A stretch of 64,000 nucleotides of DNA from NCBI GenBank assembly GCA_035518375.1, contig DATIXQ010000117.1, positions 62,001 through 126,000 on the forward strand. The letters run 5' to 3'. Source of the DNA: DATJLY01 sp035518375. Lineage in GTDB: Bacteria > Pseudomonadota > Alphaproteobacteria > ATCC43930 > CGMCC-115725. This document shows, piece after piece, positions 33,918 to 42,951 of the stretch. The notes under the pieces are model-generated. The model had not been told where the DNA came from. It saw nothing but the letters and a program-made list of their open reading frames with translations, and ran no database searches. Both the position numbers and the translations under genes were made by a program. Each line of letters begins with the position of its first letter. The stretch's first letter is position 1.

Positions 33918-36335
33918 ATGGACGATCTCCTCAGGGAATTCCTGGCCGAGACGGTCGAGAGTCTGGCGGCGCTCGACAGTGCCCTCATCGACCTCGAGAA
34001 GAGCGCCGATCCCGCCGCGCTGCAGAGCATTTTTCGCGTCTTCCACACGATCAAGGGAACGTGCGGCTTCTTCGCGCTGCCGCGCCTGGAGCGCGTCGCG
34101 CACGCGGCCGAGAACGTGCTCGCGCGGCTCCGTGACGGTGAACTCGAGGCTGGGCCCGATGTCGTCGGCGCGATCTTCCTCGCTACCGATCGTATCAAGG
34201 AGATGTTGTCGGCGCTCGCGCAGAGCGGCGCCGAGCCGCGCGGCGATGATCGCGACGTGATCGCCCGGCTCGAGGCGCTCGGCAAGGCCGCGCCGGCTCC
34301 CGCGGATGAGCCCCAGCCGCAAGGCGCCGCGCCCGCGCGTGAGCTTGCCGTCGCGAGCGAGACGATCCGCGTCAACGTCGCCCTCCTCGATCAGCTTATG
34401 ACCACGGCGAGCGAGCTGGTGCTGACGCGCAACCAGCTCCTCCAGGTCCTGCGCAACGATATGCGCAGCACCTTCGCGGCGCCGTTGCAGCGCCTGTCGC
34501 AAGTGACGACAGAGCTGCAGGAAACCGTCATGCGCACGCGCATGCAGCCGATCGGCAATGTCTGGTCGAAGCTGCCGCGACTCGTGCGCGAAGTCGCGCG
34601 CGAACTGGGCAAGACCATCTCCCTCGACATGCGCGGCTCGGAAACCGAGCTCGACCGACAGGTGCTGGAGCTCATCCGCGACCCGATCACGCACATGGTG
34701 CGCAACGCCGCCGATCACGGCATCGAGCCGCCGACGGAACGCGCGCGCGCCGGCAAGCCGGCGGTGGGCCGGATCTCGGTCAATGCCTTTCACGAAGGCG
34801 GCCACGTCGTGATCGAAGTGACGGACGACGGCCGCGGCTTCGCGCTCGACCGCATCAAGGCGCGCGCCGTGAGTCTCGGGCTCGCAAGCGAGGCCGATCT
34901 CGCCGCGCTGAGCGAGCGCGAGATCCGCGATTTCGTGTTCCGGCCCGGCTTCTCCACTGCCGAGCGCGTCACCTCCATCTCGGGCCGCGGCGTCGGCCTC
35001 GACGTGGTGCGCGCCAACCTCGAACGCCTGGGCGGCACCATCGACATCGACAGTGCTCCCGGGCACGGCACCACGTTCAAGATCGTGCTACCGCTCACGC
35101 TCGCGATTGTCTCGGCCCTGATTGTCGAAAGCGGCGGCGAGCGCTTCGCGTTGCCGCAGATGGCGGTGCTCGAGCTGGTGCAAGTCGGCGGCGAGCACAA
35201 GATCGAATGGCTCAACCGCGTTCCTGTGCTGCGCCTGAGGGATCGGCTGCTGCCGATTGTGTGGCTGCGCCGGCTCCTTGGCCAGTCGCGCGGCGAGACC
35301 GCGGGCGAGCCCATCGTCATCGTCACCGAAGCCGCCGGGCGCACCTTCGGCATCATGGTCGACGCCATCGCCGATGCCGAGGAGATCGTGGTAAAGCCTG
35401 TGGGCCCAGTGCTGCGCGGCATTCCCATCTTCGCGGGCAACACCATCCTCGGCGACGGCCGCGTGGTCTTCATCCTCGATCCCGCCGGTATCGCCGCCGC
35501 AAAGGGCGGCGTCGGTATTTCTGCCGCGGCGACGCCTGCGGCCCCAGTGCCCGCGCCGAAGGACCACGGCGAGCAGTTCAGCTTGCTGCTGTTCCGTGCC
35601 GGCACCGCGGGCGTGAAGGCGATCCCATTGGGGGTCGTCGGCAGACTTGAAGAGATCGATCTCGCCGATGTCGAATTCGCCGACGGCAAGCCGGTGGTGC
35701 AGTACCGCGGCCGGCTCATGCCGCTCGCCGCGATGTCGTCGGATACGTTCGCGGGCGCGCGCGGGCGGCGGCCCCTCATCGTGCTGGCGCAGGACGAGGA
35801 CGCCGTCGGGCTTGTCGTCGACGCCATCGAGGACATCGTCGAGGAGGCTGTGGCGATCGAGCGTCCGGCGGGCCAGGACGGGCTCATCGCGAGCGCCATC
35901 ATCGCCGGCAAGGCGACCGACATCATCGATGCCGGCTATTATCTCAAGGCCGCGCGCGGACTGGGCCAAAGCCGCAAGGGTCCGGCGCCGCGCCACGTGC
36001 TGCTCATCGAGAACAACGCGTTCTTCCGCACGCTCCTTGTTCCGGTGCTGCGCGCGGCGGGATACGAGGTGGTATCCGTCGCATCGGTTGAGGAGGCGCG
36101 TGCGCTCTGCGCAAGCGGCAAAAGCGTCGACGCTATCCTCGCCGACGAGGACACCCCGGGCATCGAGGCGTTCGCGCGTTCGCTCGACAGTGGGGAATGG
36201 CGCGGCAAGCCGCTCGTGGCGCTCGCCGACCACGGCGACACCGAGGGCCGCTTCCCGGCCGCGGTCCAGAAACTCGACAGCCGCGCGCTTCTTGACACGC
36301 TCGGGCGTGCGCTTCGTCCTCAGGATGCCGCATGA
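33918..36335 (+). CDS. cheA: Hybrid chemotaxis histidine kinase CheA with CheW repeats and receiver
   Basis: An 805-residue kinase that phosphorylates CheY and CheB in response to receptors. Domains in order: HPt with His43 (FRVFHTIKGTCGFF), dimerisation helices (about 150-210), HATPase (HMVRNAADHG; TDDGRGFALD; ISGRGVGLDVVRANL), a CheW-like domain (about 385-515), a second CheW-like domain (about 535-660) and a C-terminal receiver (about 685-800). The receiver keeps a likely acceptor Asp (LADEDTPG), but the usual acidic pair is replaced by Glu-Asn (LLIENNAF). ATG 33918 is preferred to TTG 33906. First gene of a chain of five overlapping che genes. Confidence 0.94.
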   Translation: MDDLLREFLAETVESLAALDSALIDLEKSADPAALQSIFRVFHTIKGTCGFFALPRLERVAHAAENVLARLRDGELEAGPDVVGAIFLATDRIKEMLSALAQSGAEPRGDDRDVIARLEALGKAAPAPADEPQPQGAAPARELAVASETIRVNVALLDQLMTTASELVLTRNQLLQVLRNDMRSTFAAPLQRLSQVTTELQETVMRTRMQPIGNVWSKLPRLVREVARELGKTISLDMRGSETELDRQVLELIRDPITHMVRNAADHGIEPPTERARAGKPAVGRISVNAFHEGGHVVIEVTDDGRGFALDRIKARAVSLGLASEADLAALSEREIRDFVFRPGFSTAERVTSISGRGVGLDVVRANLERLGGTIDIDSAPGHGTTFKIVLPLTLAIVSALIVESGGERFALPQMAVLELVQVGGEHKIEWLNRVPVLRLRDRLLPIVWLRRLLGQSRGETAGEPIVIVTEAAGRTFGIMVDAIADAEEIVVKPVGPVLRGIPIFAGNTILGDGRVVFILDPAGIAAAKGGVGISAAATPAAPVPAPKDHGEQFSLLLFRAGTAGVKAIPLGVVGRLEEIDLADVEFADGKPVVQYRGRLMPLAAMSSDTFAGARGRRPLIVLAQDEDAVGLVVDAIEDIVEEAVAIERPAGQDGLIASAIIAGKATDIIDAGYYLKAARGLGQSRKGPAPRHVLLIENNAFFRTLLVPVLRAAGYEVVSVASVEEARALCASGKSVDAILADEDTPGIEAFARSLDSGEWRGKPLVALADHGDTEGRFPAAVQKLDSRALLDTLGRALRPQDAA

Positions 36336-36766
36336 GGGAACTCGTCGCCATCACCCTCGCGGGACAAGCATTCGGCATCCCGGTCGAAGAGGTGCGGGAC
36401 GTGCTGGCGCCGCCGCCGATGACGCCGGTGCCACTCGCACCGCCCGAGGTTGCGGGCGCGCTCAATCTGCGTGGCCGCATCGTCATCGTCATCGACTTGC
36501 GGAAACGCCTCGGGCTGCCGCCGCTGGCTGACGACATGAAGCCGATGTGCGTCGTGATCGAGCAGGCGGACGAGCTTTACGCCTTCCTCGTCGATCGCGT
36601 CGGCGACGTGCTGCGGCCTGCGGACGAGACGGTTGAGCACGGCACCGCGGTGCTCGATCCGGTCTGGCGCCAGGTCGCGGCCGGCATCTGCCGTCTCGAG
36701 GATTCGCTCCTCGTCGTGCTCGACGTTGCGCGCGCAGTCGAGCTCGGGATCCGGGCGGCGGCATGA
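36332..36766 (+). CDS. cheW: Chemotaxis coupling protein CheW
   Basis: A 144-residue adaptor linking receptors to CheA. The CheW fold is seen from ELVAITLAGQAFGIPVEEVRDVL through GALNLRGRIVIVIDLRKRLG to DRVGDVLR and DSLLVVLDV. The ATG overlaps the cheA stop (ATGA) and its stop overlaps cheY the same way. Confidence 0.94.
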   Translation: MRELVAITLAGQAFGIPVEEVRDVLAPPPMTPVPLAPPEVAGALNLRGRIVIVIDLRKRLGLPPLADDMKPMCVVIEQADELYAFLVDRVGDVLRPADETVEHGTAVLDPVWRQVAAGICRLEDSLLVVLDVARAVELGIRAAA

Positions 36767-37128
36767 AGACCTGCCTCGTCGTCGATGATTCGCGCGTCGT
36801 GCGCAAAGTCGCACGCCGCATCCTCGAGGATCTCAACTTCCTCATCGAGGAAGCGGCCGACGGCAGGCTCGCGCTCGATCTATGTCAGAAGCAGATGCCG
36901 GACGCGGTGCTGCTTGACTGGAACATGCCGGTCATGAGCGGCATCGACTTCCTGCGCCAACTCCGCGGCACTCCAGGCGGCGAGGCACCGATCGTCGTGT
37001 TGTGCACGACGCATAGCGATATCGCCCACATCCAGGAGGCGATCGCGGCGGGGGCCAATGAATATGTCATGAAGCCTTTCGACGTCGACATCCTCGAGGC
37101 GAAATTCGCGCAAGCGGGGCTCCTGTGA
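36763..37128 (+). CDS. cheY: Chemotaxis response regulator CheY
   Basis: A 121-residue single-domain receiver. The acidic pair is in VVDDSRVVRK (Asp8, Asp9), the phosphoacceptor is Asp52 (LLDWNMPVMSG) and the conserved Lys104 is in YVMKPFD. It would bind the flagellar switch when phosphorylated. Start and stop overlap cheW and cheB by 4 bp each. Confidence 0.94.
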   Translation: MKTCLVVDDSRVVRKVARRILEDLNFLIEEAADGRLALDLCQKQMPDAVLLDWNMPVMSGIDFLRQLRGTPGGEAPIVVLCTTHSDIAHIQEAIAAGANEYVMKPFDVDILEAKFAQAGLL

Positions 37129-38240
37129 ACGCCGAACCCGCCATGCGCGGAAACAATGCTCCCGCATCCGCGGCTTCGCCCTGCCGCGTCATGGTGGTGG
37201 ACGACAGCGCCGTCATTCGCGGGCTCCTGACACGCGCGCTCGAGGCCGATGGTGATATCGCTGTCGTCGCCTCGGCCGGTAACGGACGCATCGCGATCGA
37301 CGCTCTCGAGCGTCATGACGTTGAGCTCGTCCTGCTCGACGTGGCGATGCCGGTGATGGACGGGCTGGCCGCATTGCCGCTGATGCTGAAGGCGCGGCCT
37401 AATCTCAAGGTCGTGATCGTGTCGTCGCTCACGCGGAGCGGTGCCGTCGTTACCATGCAGGCGCTCGCGGCCGGCGCCGCCGACTACGTGACGAAGCCGA
37501 CCTCGTCGGCGCTCGCGGCTGGCGATGCGTTCCGCCGCGAACTCATCGCGAAGGTCCGCGCGCTCGTCGAGGCGCAGCGCGGCCCCGGCGGTTCCGCTCC
37601 GATGCCGCGCGCCGCCGCGACGAGCGCGGCTGTGACGCTGCGTCCGCTGCCGCGCGATCTGCCGCAGGCGATCGCAATCGGCGCCTCGACTGGCGGTCCG
37701 GTGGCGCTTTATCGCATTGTCGCCGCGCTGAAGCACGGCGTGCGTCCGCCGATCTTCGTCACGCAGCACATGCCTGCCACCTTCACTGCCATTTTCGCTG
37801 ATCACCTGGCGCGCGCGAGCGGGCTCGTCGCTGCCGAAGCCATCGATGGCGAGCCGGTCGCTGGCGGCCGCATCTACGTGGCGCCGGGCGAGTTCCATAT
37901 GGAGGTCGTGCGCGACGGGGACGGGCCGGTGCTTCGTCTCAGCAAGGGGCCAGCCGAGAATTACTGTCGGCCGTCGGTCGATCCGATGCTGCGCAGCCTT
38001 GCCGGGACGTACGGGGGCGGTCTCCTCGCGATCATCCTCACCGGCATGGGGCATGACGGGCTTGCGGGGGCGCGCGCGGTCGTCGCCGCGGGCGGCACCG
38101 TCGTTGCGCAGAACCAGGCGACCAGCATCGTCTGGGGCATGCCCGGCACCGTCGTCTCGGCCGGGCTCGCGAGCGCGGTGCTGCCGGTGGATGAGATTGG
38201 GCCGTATCTCGCCGACATCGCAGGGCGGAGAGCGCCATGA
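37125..38240 (+). CDS. cheB: Protein-glutamate methylesterase CheB
   Basis: A 371-residue methylesterase/deamidase that removes methyl groups from MCPs. Receiver domain with VVDDSAVIRG and Asp72 (LLDVAMPVMDG). The esterase domain carries the triad Ser188 (IGASTGGPVAL), His215 (VTQHMPATF) and Asp311 (MGHDGLAG). GTG start overlapping the cheY stop (GTGA). The linker between the domains is short and Pro/Ala-rich. Confidence 0.95.
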   Translation: MNAEPAMRGNNAPASAASPCRVMVVDDSAVIRGLLTRALEADGDIAVVASAGNGRIAIDALERHDVELVLLDVAMPVMDGLAALPLMLKARPNLKVVIVSSLTRSGAVVTMQALAAGAADYVTKPTSSALAAGDAFRRELIAKVRALVEAQRGPGGSAPMPRAAATSAAVTLRPLPRDLPQAIAIGASTGGPVALYRIVAALKHGVRPPIFVTQHMPATFTAIFADHLARASGLVAAEAIDGEPVAGGRIYVAPGEFHMEVVRDGDGPVLRLSKGPAENYCRPSVDPMLRSLAGTYGGGLLAIILTGMGHDGLAGARAVVAAGGTVVAQNQATSIVWGMPGTVVSAGLASAVLPVDEIGPYLADIAGRRAP

Positions 38241-39088
38241 ACGCGGCCGACTTCTCCTTCTTCGCGCGGCTCGTCAAGGAGGGTTCGGGGCTCGCGATGA
38301 CGGAGGACAAATCCTACCTCGTCGAAACCCGCCTCCTATCGGTGGCACAGCGCCATGGTCACGCCTCGGTGGCGGCGCTCGCCTGGGCGCTCAAGAAACA
38401 CCGTGACACTGGCCTGGTGCGCGAGATCGTCGAGGCGATGACGACCAATGAGTCGTCGTTCTTCCGCGATATGAAGCCGTTCGAGCAGTTCCGCACCTTG
38501 GTGCTGCCGGCGCTGCTCAAGGCGCGCGCCGCGAGCCGCACGCTGCGATTCTGGAGCGCCGCATGTGCGGCAGGCCAGGAGCCCTATTCACTCGCCATGC
38601 TGCTCGACGAGGAGCGCGTACGCCTCGCCGGCTGGCATGTGTCGCTGCTCGCGACCGATATCTCCGGCGAGATGATTGAGCGCGCCAAGGCTGGCAACTA
38701 CTCGCAGTTCGAAGTTCAGCGCGGTCTGCCGCTCAAATACGTGGTGCGCCACTTGGAGCCCGAGGCCGACCGCTGGCAGGTGAAGCCCGCGCTGCGCGCC
38801 ATGGTCGAGTTCCGCGTGATGAATCTTCTCGACGATTTCTCGGCGCTCGGACCGTTCGACATGATCCTATGCCGCAACGTGCTCCTCTATTTCGACCGGC
38901 CGACCAAGGCCGCGCTGCTCGAGCGGCTCGCGCGACAGTTGAGGCCGGATGGGTTCTTCATCCTCGGGGGAGCCGAGACCATGATCGGCATGTCGGAGCG
39001 CTTCGAGCCGGTGCCGCAGCAGCACGGTCTCTATCGGCTCGCGCCGCCGGCGTACGCGCTCGCAACATCGGCGTCCGGCACAAACTGA
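38237..39088 (+). CDS. cheR: Chemotaxis protein methyltransferase CheR
   Basis: A 283-residue SAM-dependent methyltransferase for MCP glutamates. An N-terminal helical domain precedes the methyltransferase core. Motifs: EAMTTNESSFFRD, LRFWSAACAAGQEPYSLAML (SAM site), LLATDISGEMIERAKAG, and DMILCRNVLLYFD. Last gene of the che operon; a strong hairpin follows its stop directly. Confidence 0.95.
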   Translation: MNAADFSFFARLVKEGSGLAMTEDKSYLVETRLLSVAQRHGHASVAALAWALKKHRDTGLVREIVEAMTTNESSFFRDMKPFEQFRTLVLPALLKARAASRTLRFWSAACAAGQEPYSLAMLLDEERVRLAGWHVSLLATDISGEMIERAKAGNYSQFEVQRGLPLKYVVRHLEPEADRWQVKPALRAMVEFRVMNLLDDFSALGPFDMILCRNVLLYFDRPTKAALLERLARQLRPDGFFILGGAETMIGMSERFEPVPQQHGLYRLAPPAYALATSASGTN

Positions 39089-39112
39089 AACGGCGGCCCT
39101 GAGGCCGCCGTT
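39089..39112. terminator. Bidirectional terminator between cheR and ctrA
   Basis: A perfect 10-bp stem AACGGCGGCC / GGCCGCCGTT with a CTGA loop, starting right after the cheR stop codon and 27 bp before the end of convergent ctrA. A-rich and T-rich flanks are short. Confidence 0.75.
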
Positions 39113-39138
39113 CGCTTAGATCGCAAGGGGAGGGAGCG

Positions 39139-39855
39139 TCAGGCCTTCGCCACCTTGCGCTGAGCCGTCTCGCTCTCGGCCGGCGGGTCGCGTAGCACAT
39201 AGCCGCGGCCCCACACTGTCTCGATGTAATTGTCGCCCCCTGCCGCCTGCGACAATTTCTTGCGCAGCTTGCAGACGAACACGTCGATGATCTTGAGCTC
39301 GGGCTCGTCCATGCCGCCATAGAGATGGTTGAGGAACATCTCCTTCGTGAGCGTGGTGCCCTTTCTGAGGCTCAGGAGCTCGAGGATGCCGTACTCCTTG
39401 CCGGTGAGGTGGAGGGGGGCGCCTTCGACCTCGACAGTGCGGCTGTCGAGATTGACCGTGAGCTTGCCGGTGCGGATCACCGACTCGGAGTGGCCCTTGG
39501 CGCGCCGCACGATCGCCTGAATGCGGGCGATCAGCTCGCGGCGGTCGAATGGCTTGGTGAGGAAGTCGTCGGCCCCGAAGCCCAGTCCCTTGATCTTGTG
39601 GTCGAGCTCGCCGAGACCGGAGAGGATGAGGATCGGTGTCCTGACGCGCGCCGCGCGCAGCCGCCGCAGCACCTCGTAGCCGTCGATGTCGGGCAGCATG
39701 AGGTCGAGGATGATGATGTCGTAATCGTAGAGCTTGCCGATCTCGAGCCCGTCTTCACCGAGATCCGTGGTATCGCAGATGAAGCCCTCGGCCCGAAGCA
39801 TCATCTCGATGCTGGTCGCCGTTGCGGAGTCATCCTCAACAAGAAGAACTCGCAT
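39139..39855 (-). CDS. ctrA: Cell-cycle master response regulator CtrA
   Basis: A 238-residue OmpR-type regulator. The receiver has VLLVEDDSATATSIEMML, phosphoacceptor Asp51 (IILDLMLPDIDGYE) and KPFDRRELIARIQAIVRR. The winged-helix DNA-binding domain (about 125-225) includes GKEYGILELLSLRKGTTLTK and ETVWGRGYVLRD. These segments are near-identical to CtrA of other Alphaproteobacteria. The C-terminal end is extended and finishes in AKA, whereas the Caulobacter proteolysis tag ends in AA. A perfect CtrA box 62-76 bp upstream predicts autoregulation. Convergent with cheR, divergent from fliI. Confidence 0.97.
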   Translation of the reverse strand: MRVLLVEDDSATATSIEMMLRAEGFICDTTDLGEDGLEIGKLYDYDIIILDLMLPDIDGYEVLRRLRAARVRTPILILSGLGELDHKIKGLGFGADDFLTKPFDRRELIARIQAIVRRAKGHSESVIRTGKLTVNLDSRTVEVEGAPLHLTGKEYGILELLSLRKGTTLTKEMFLNHLYGGMDEPELKIIDVFVCKLRKKLSQAAGGDNYIETVWGRGYVLRDPPAESETAQRKVAKA

Positions 39856-39916
39856 TCCTCACCTCCGACGTGAGATCCGTCACGATAATCGCTTTAAGCA
39901 TTGTTACCAAGTGAAG

Positions 39917-39931
39917 TTAAGGCTGGGTTAA
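39917..39931. promoter_or_regulatory. Perfect CtrA box upstream of ctrA
   Basis: TTAA-GGCTGGG-TTAA, an exact match to the CtrA consensus TTAA-N7-TTAA. It lies 62-76 bp before the ctrA start, consistent with direct autoregulation. Confidence 0.8.
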
Positions 39932-40040
39932 TCGGAAACGCGTGAGTAAAATTTTTTAGGATGAACTCTCCTTAGGGTCACGATTTGTCGGTGTAGACGC
40001 GTTTTTTGCTGCGCCGCGCAAAGCCGCGATTTTCCATGAT

Positions 40041-40055
40041 TTAACTGGTGGTTAA
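40041..40055. promoter_or_regulatory. Perfect CtrA box upstream of fliI
   Basis: TTAA-CTGGTGG-TTAA, an exact match to the CtrA consensus, 65-79 bp before the fliI start. The two exact boxes in the 264-bp ctrA-fliI gap are 110 bp apart. Confidence 0.8.
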
Positions 40056-40119
40056 GCGACCCAAAGCATGATGGGCCGCGCGCCATGCGGCGCGCCGGCG
40101 GCGGGCGAGGGAACGCTCT

Positions 40120-41439
40120 TTGATTCTCCCTAAGGTTATCGACGATATTGCCCGGCTCGATCCGTGTCGACGCTACGGCCGCGTCACGGGCGTCCTCGGC
40201 CTTCTGCTCGAAGCGGGCGGGATCGCGCGTGAGGTTGCCGTGGGAGACCGGGTCGAGATCGTGGCGCAACGCGGCCGAGTCGCATGCGAAGTCGTGGGTT
40301 TTCGCGCCGGGCGGGCGCTCCTCATGCCGTTCGGCGCGATCGAAGGAATAGGGCTCGGCTGCAAGGTCGAGCTGGCGCCGGCACCGGCGGCGATCTTTCC
40401 GAGCAGGGCCTGGCTTGGCCGCGTCATCAACGCCTTCGGCGAGCCGATCGACGGCAAGGGTCCGCTACCGCAGGGTGATGCAGCTTACCCGTTGCGCAAC
40501 CGGCCGCCGCCCGCGCACCAGCGCAAGCGCGTGCAGGGCAAGATCGATCTCGGCGTACGCGCGCTCAATACCTTCGTCACCTGCTGCCGCGGCCAGCGCA
40601 TGGGCATCTTCGCCGGCTCCGGCGTCGGCAAATCGGTGCTGCTGTCGATGATCGCGCGTTACACCGCTGCCGATGCGACCGTGATCGGTCTCGTTGGCGA
40701 GCGCGGCCGCGAAGTGCAGGAGTTTCTGGAGGACGATCTCGGCCCGGAAGGGCTCGCACGCAGCATCGTGGTCGTCGCCACGTCCGATGAATCGCCATTG
40801 CTGCGCCGCCAGGCGGCCTATCTGACGCTCGCTATCGCCGAGTTTCTGCGCGACCAGGAGCTCGACGTGCTGTGCCTCATGGACAGCGTGACGCGGTTTG
40901 CGACGGCGCAACGCGAGATCGGCCTGAGCGCGGGCGAGCCCCCCACAACGAAGGGCTACACGCCGACGGTCTTCGCGGAGCTGCCGAAGCTTTTGGAGCG
41001 CGCCGGAACCGGCACAGGCAAAGGCAGCATCACCGGCCTCTTCACCGTGCTCGTCGAAGGCGACGACCAGACCGAACCGATTGCCGATGCCTGCCGCGCG
41101 ATCCTCGACGGCCACATCGTGTTGGATCGCGCCATCGCCGAACGCGGCCGCTATCCCTCGCTCGACGTGCTGCGCTCGCTTTCGCGCGCGATGCCGCAAT
41201 GCAACAGCCCGGGCGAGAACCGCCTTGTCGGCGCCGCGCGCACGGCCATCGCCACCTTCGAGAACATGGCCGAGCTTATCCGCCTCGGCGCCTATCGGAG
41301 CGGCAGCGACGCGCGCGTCGACGACGCCATCGCGCGTTACCCCGCGCTCGAGAAATTCCTGGCGCAGGAAAAGCAGGAACGCACCGATCTCGCCGCCGGC
41401 TACGCGGCGCTCAGCACCATCTTCGGAGAAGCGGCATGA
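40120..41439 (+). CDS. fliI: Flagellum-specific export ATPase
   Basis: A 439-residue ATPase of the flagellar type III export apparatus, related to F1-beta. Walker A at residues 165-172 (AGSGVGKS), preceded by RGQRMGIF; Walker B region LDVLCLMDSVTRFATAQREI; then the conserved GEPPTTKGYTPTVFAELPKL. Starts at TTG with GAGGGA upstream. Its stop overlaps fliJ (ATGA). Confidence 0.95.
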   Translation: MILPKVIDDIARLDPCRRYGRVTGVLGLLLEAGGIAREVAVGDRVEIVAQRGRVACEVVGFRAGRALLMPFGAIEGIGLGCKVELAPAPAAIFPSRAWLGRVINAFGEPIDGKGPLPQGDAAYPLRNRPPPAHQRKRVQGKIDLGVRALNTFVTCCRGQRMGIFAGSGVGKSVLLSMIARYTAADATVIGLVGERGREVQEFLEDDLGPEGLARSIVVVATSDESPLLRRQAAYLTLAIAEFLRDQELDVLCLMDSVTRFATAQREIGLSAGEPPTTKGYTPTVFAELPKLLERAGTGTGKGSITGLFTVLVEGDDQTEPIADACRAILDGHIVLDRAIAERGRYPSLDVLRSLSRAMPQCNSPGENRLVGAARTAIATFENMAELIRLGAYRSGSDARVDDAIARYPALEKFLAQEKQERTDLAAGYAALSTIFGEAA

Positions 41440-41858
41440 CCGCAATCGACAGCTTGATCCGTCTCCATCGCTGGCAGCTCGACGAGCGGCGCCGTCAGCT
41501 GGCCGAGCTCGAGACGCTTGCCGAGAAGCTGCGCGGCGAGGAGACGCGGCTTCTGGCCGAACAAGCAAACGAGCAGCAGGTGGCGTCGTCCTCGACCGAG
41601 GCGGCGTCCGCCTATGGCAGCTACGCCGCGCACGTGATCGAGAAGCGGCGCAAGATCGCGCAGTCGCTCGCCTCGGTCGAGCAGCAGGTAGCGCTCGCAC
41701 GCGATGCGCTTTCCGACAGCTACCGCGAGGTGAAGCGCTACGAGATCGCCGCCGCCACGCGCGCCTCGCAGCAGAGAAAGCGGGTCGCACGGCTACAGCA
41801 GCGCGCGCTTGACGAGATCGGCGGCGAAGCCCATCGCCGCCGCAGCCGTACGGCGTGA
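41436..41858 (+). CDS. fliJ: Flagellar export chaperone FliJ
   Basis: A 140-residue, highly charged, almost entirely helical coiled-coil protein (LIRLHRWQLDERRRQLAELE, then Gln/Glu/Arg-rich helices). Size, coiled-coil nature and position right after fliI identify it as FliJ, which stimulates the export gate and carries chaperones. It overlaps fliI by 4 bp. Convergent with the FliK-like gene, 7 bp away. Confidence 0.85.
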   Translation: MTAIDSLIRLHRWQLDERRRQLAELETLAEKLRGEETRLLAEQANEQQVASSSTEAASAYGSYAAHVIEKRRKIAQSLASVEQQVALARDALSDSYREVKRYEIAAATRASQQRKRVARLQQRALDEIGGEAHRRRSRTA

Positions 41859-41865
41859 TCCCGTA

Positions 41866-42951
41866 TCAGATCCTTACCGCGACGTGTCCGCGTAGCTCCG
41901 TCATCGGATCGACGGCGAAGGCGGATGCGGTCGCGAAGACGACATCGCCGTGATATCCCGCGGCCGCGCTCGCGCGGCGGAAGAGGGCGCCTGCTTCCTC
42001 CTGGATCGCCTGCGGCAGTGGCGCATGGCTGCGCAGCACCAAGTCGAGCCGGTTGCCGCGCACCAATCCGTCGAGCTGCAGTGCCCCGAGCCGTGACAGC
42101 TCGGCCTCGACGATAAAGCGCTGTCCCGGCGAATCCTGCCCTCCCGCCGACTTCTCCTTGCGGCGCAGGTAAAGCCGGACTGGCGCGACAGAGCCGCCCA
42201 TCAGGAGCGGCAACGTCAGTACCCGCCAGTCGCCGGTGGCGCTCTCGGCGCCGAGCCGGCGCAAGCCCGCGAGATCGCCTTCGACCCTCGTGCGGAGCCG
42301 TTCCAGTCCTGCGCTGCCGAGCGAGCGCATGATCGGATCGCCCGGCCACTTGCCGGAGTAAAGCGTGCCTGACAGGAACATCAGGCTTGCCGCGAGGGAA
42401 GGGGCCGTTGCCGGCGTCAGCACTGAGCGGAGCTGGGTCGCAAGCTCCGGCGCTGCTTTGTCCAGCGCGCTCAGGATTTGGTCGAGCGCGGGCCAGCCAT
42501 TGGCCAGCGACGGCGGCAGCTCGGTCGGGCCGGAATCGCCGACCGCGACGAGCTGGAAATTGACGGTGGTCCCGGGTTCGAGCGCGAGCCGGCGGTCGAG
42601 CACAAGCGCGCCTAGTGGTGAATCGACAATCGTGTCGCCGCTCGTGGCGAGCGCGATCGTGCCAACGCCGTTCGTGGCGTCCTGGGAGATCGCGGCCGCG
42701 CTGAGACGCAGTTCGAAGCGTGAGCCCACCGCGACCGCGTTGTTGCCCGGCGCGGCGGCGATGAGGGTGGCGCCGACGGTCGTGCCAATCTCGAGCGACA
42801 CGGGCGCCGTCTCGGGTGCTGCCGTTGGTGTTGCGAGTGCTGCGGGCGCGACGTTTGACGGCGCAGACGCGGATGGAGGCGAGGAAGCGCTGCCCGTCAC
42901 CAGTGCCGCGCCGGGCGCGGGCTTCACGGCGATGGACAGCGGTTCGTTCAT
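41866..42951 (-). CDS. FliK-like protein, C-terminal hook-length-control-type domain
   Basis: A 361-residue protein with an Ala/Pro/Ser-rich N-terminal 70 residues. The C-terminal domain has the layout of the FliK Flg_hook domain (RFIVEAELSRLGALQLDGLV, then LDLVLRSHAPLPQAIQEEAG). Residues 70-110 contain a beta segment (LEIGTTVGATLIAA). The dedicated fliK is at 54530, so this would be a second FliK-like protein. Its ATG overlaps the flhG stop (ATGA), so it is translationally coupled to flhF-flhG. The role is not established. Confidence 0.65.
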   Translation of the reverse strand: MNEPLSIAVKPAPGAALVTGSASSPPSASAPSNVAPAALATPTAAPETAPVSLEIGTTVGATLIAAAPGNNAVAVGSRFELRLSAAAISQDATNGVGTIALATSGDTIVDSPLGALVLDRRLALEPGTTVNFQLVAVGDSGPTELPPSLANGWPALDQILSALDKAAPELATQLRSVLTPATAPSLAASLMFLSGTLYSGKWPGDPIMRSLGSAGLERLRTRVEGDLAGLRRLGAESATGDWRVLTLPLLMGGSVAPVRLYLRRKEKSAGGQDSPGQRFIVEAELSRLGALQLDGLVRGNRLDLVLRSHAPLPQAIQEEAGALFRRASAAAGYHGDVVFATASAFAVDPMTELRGHVAVRI

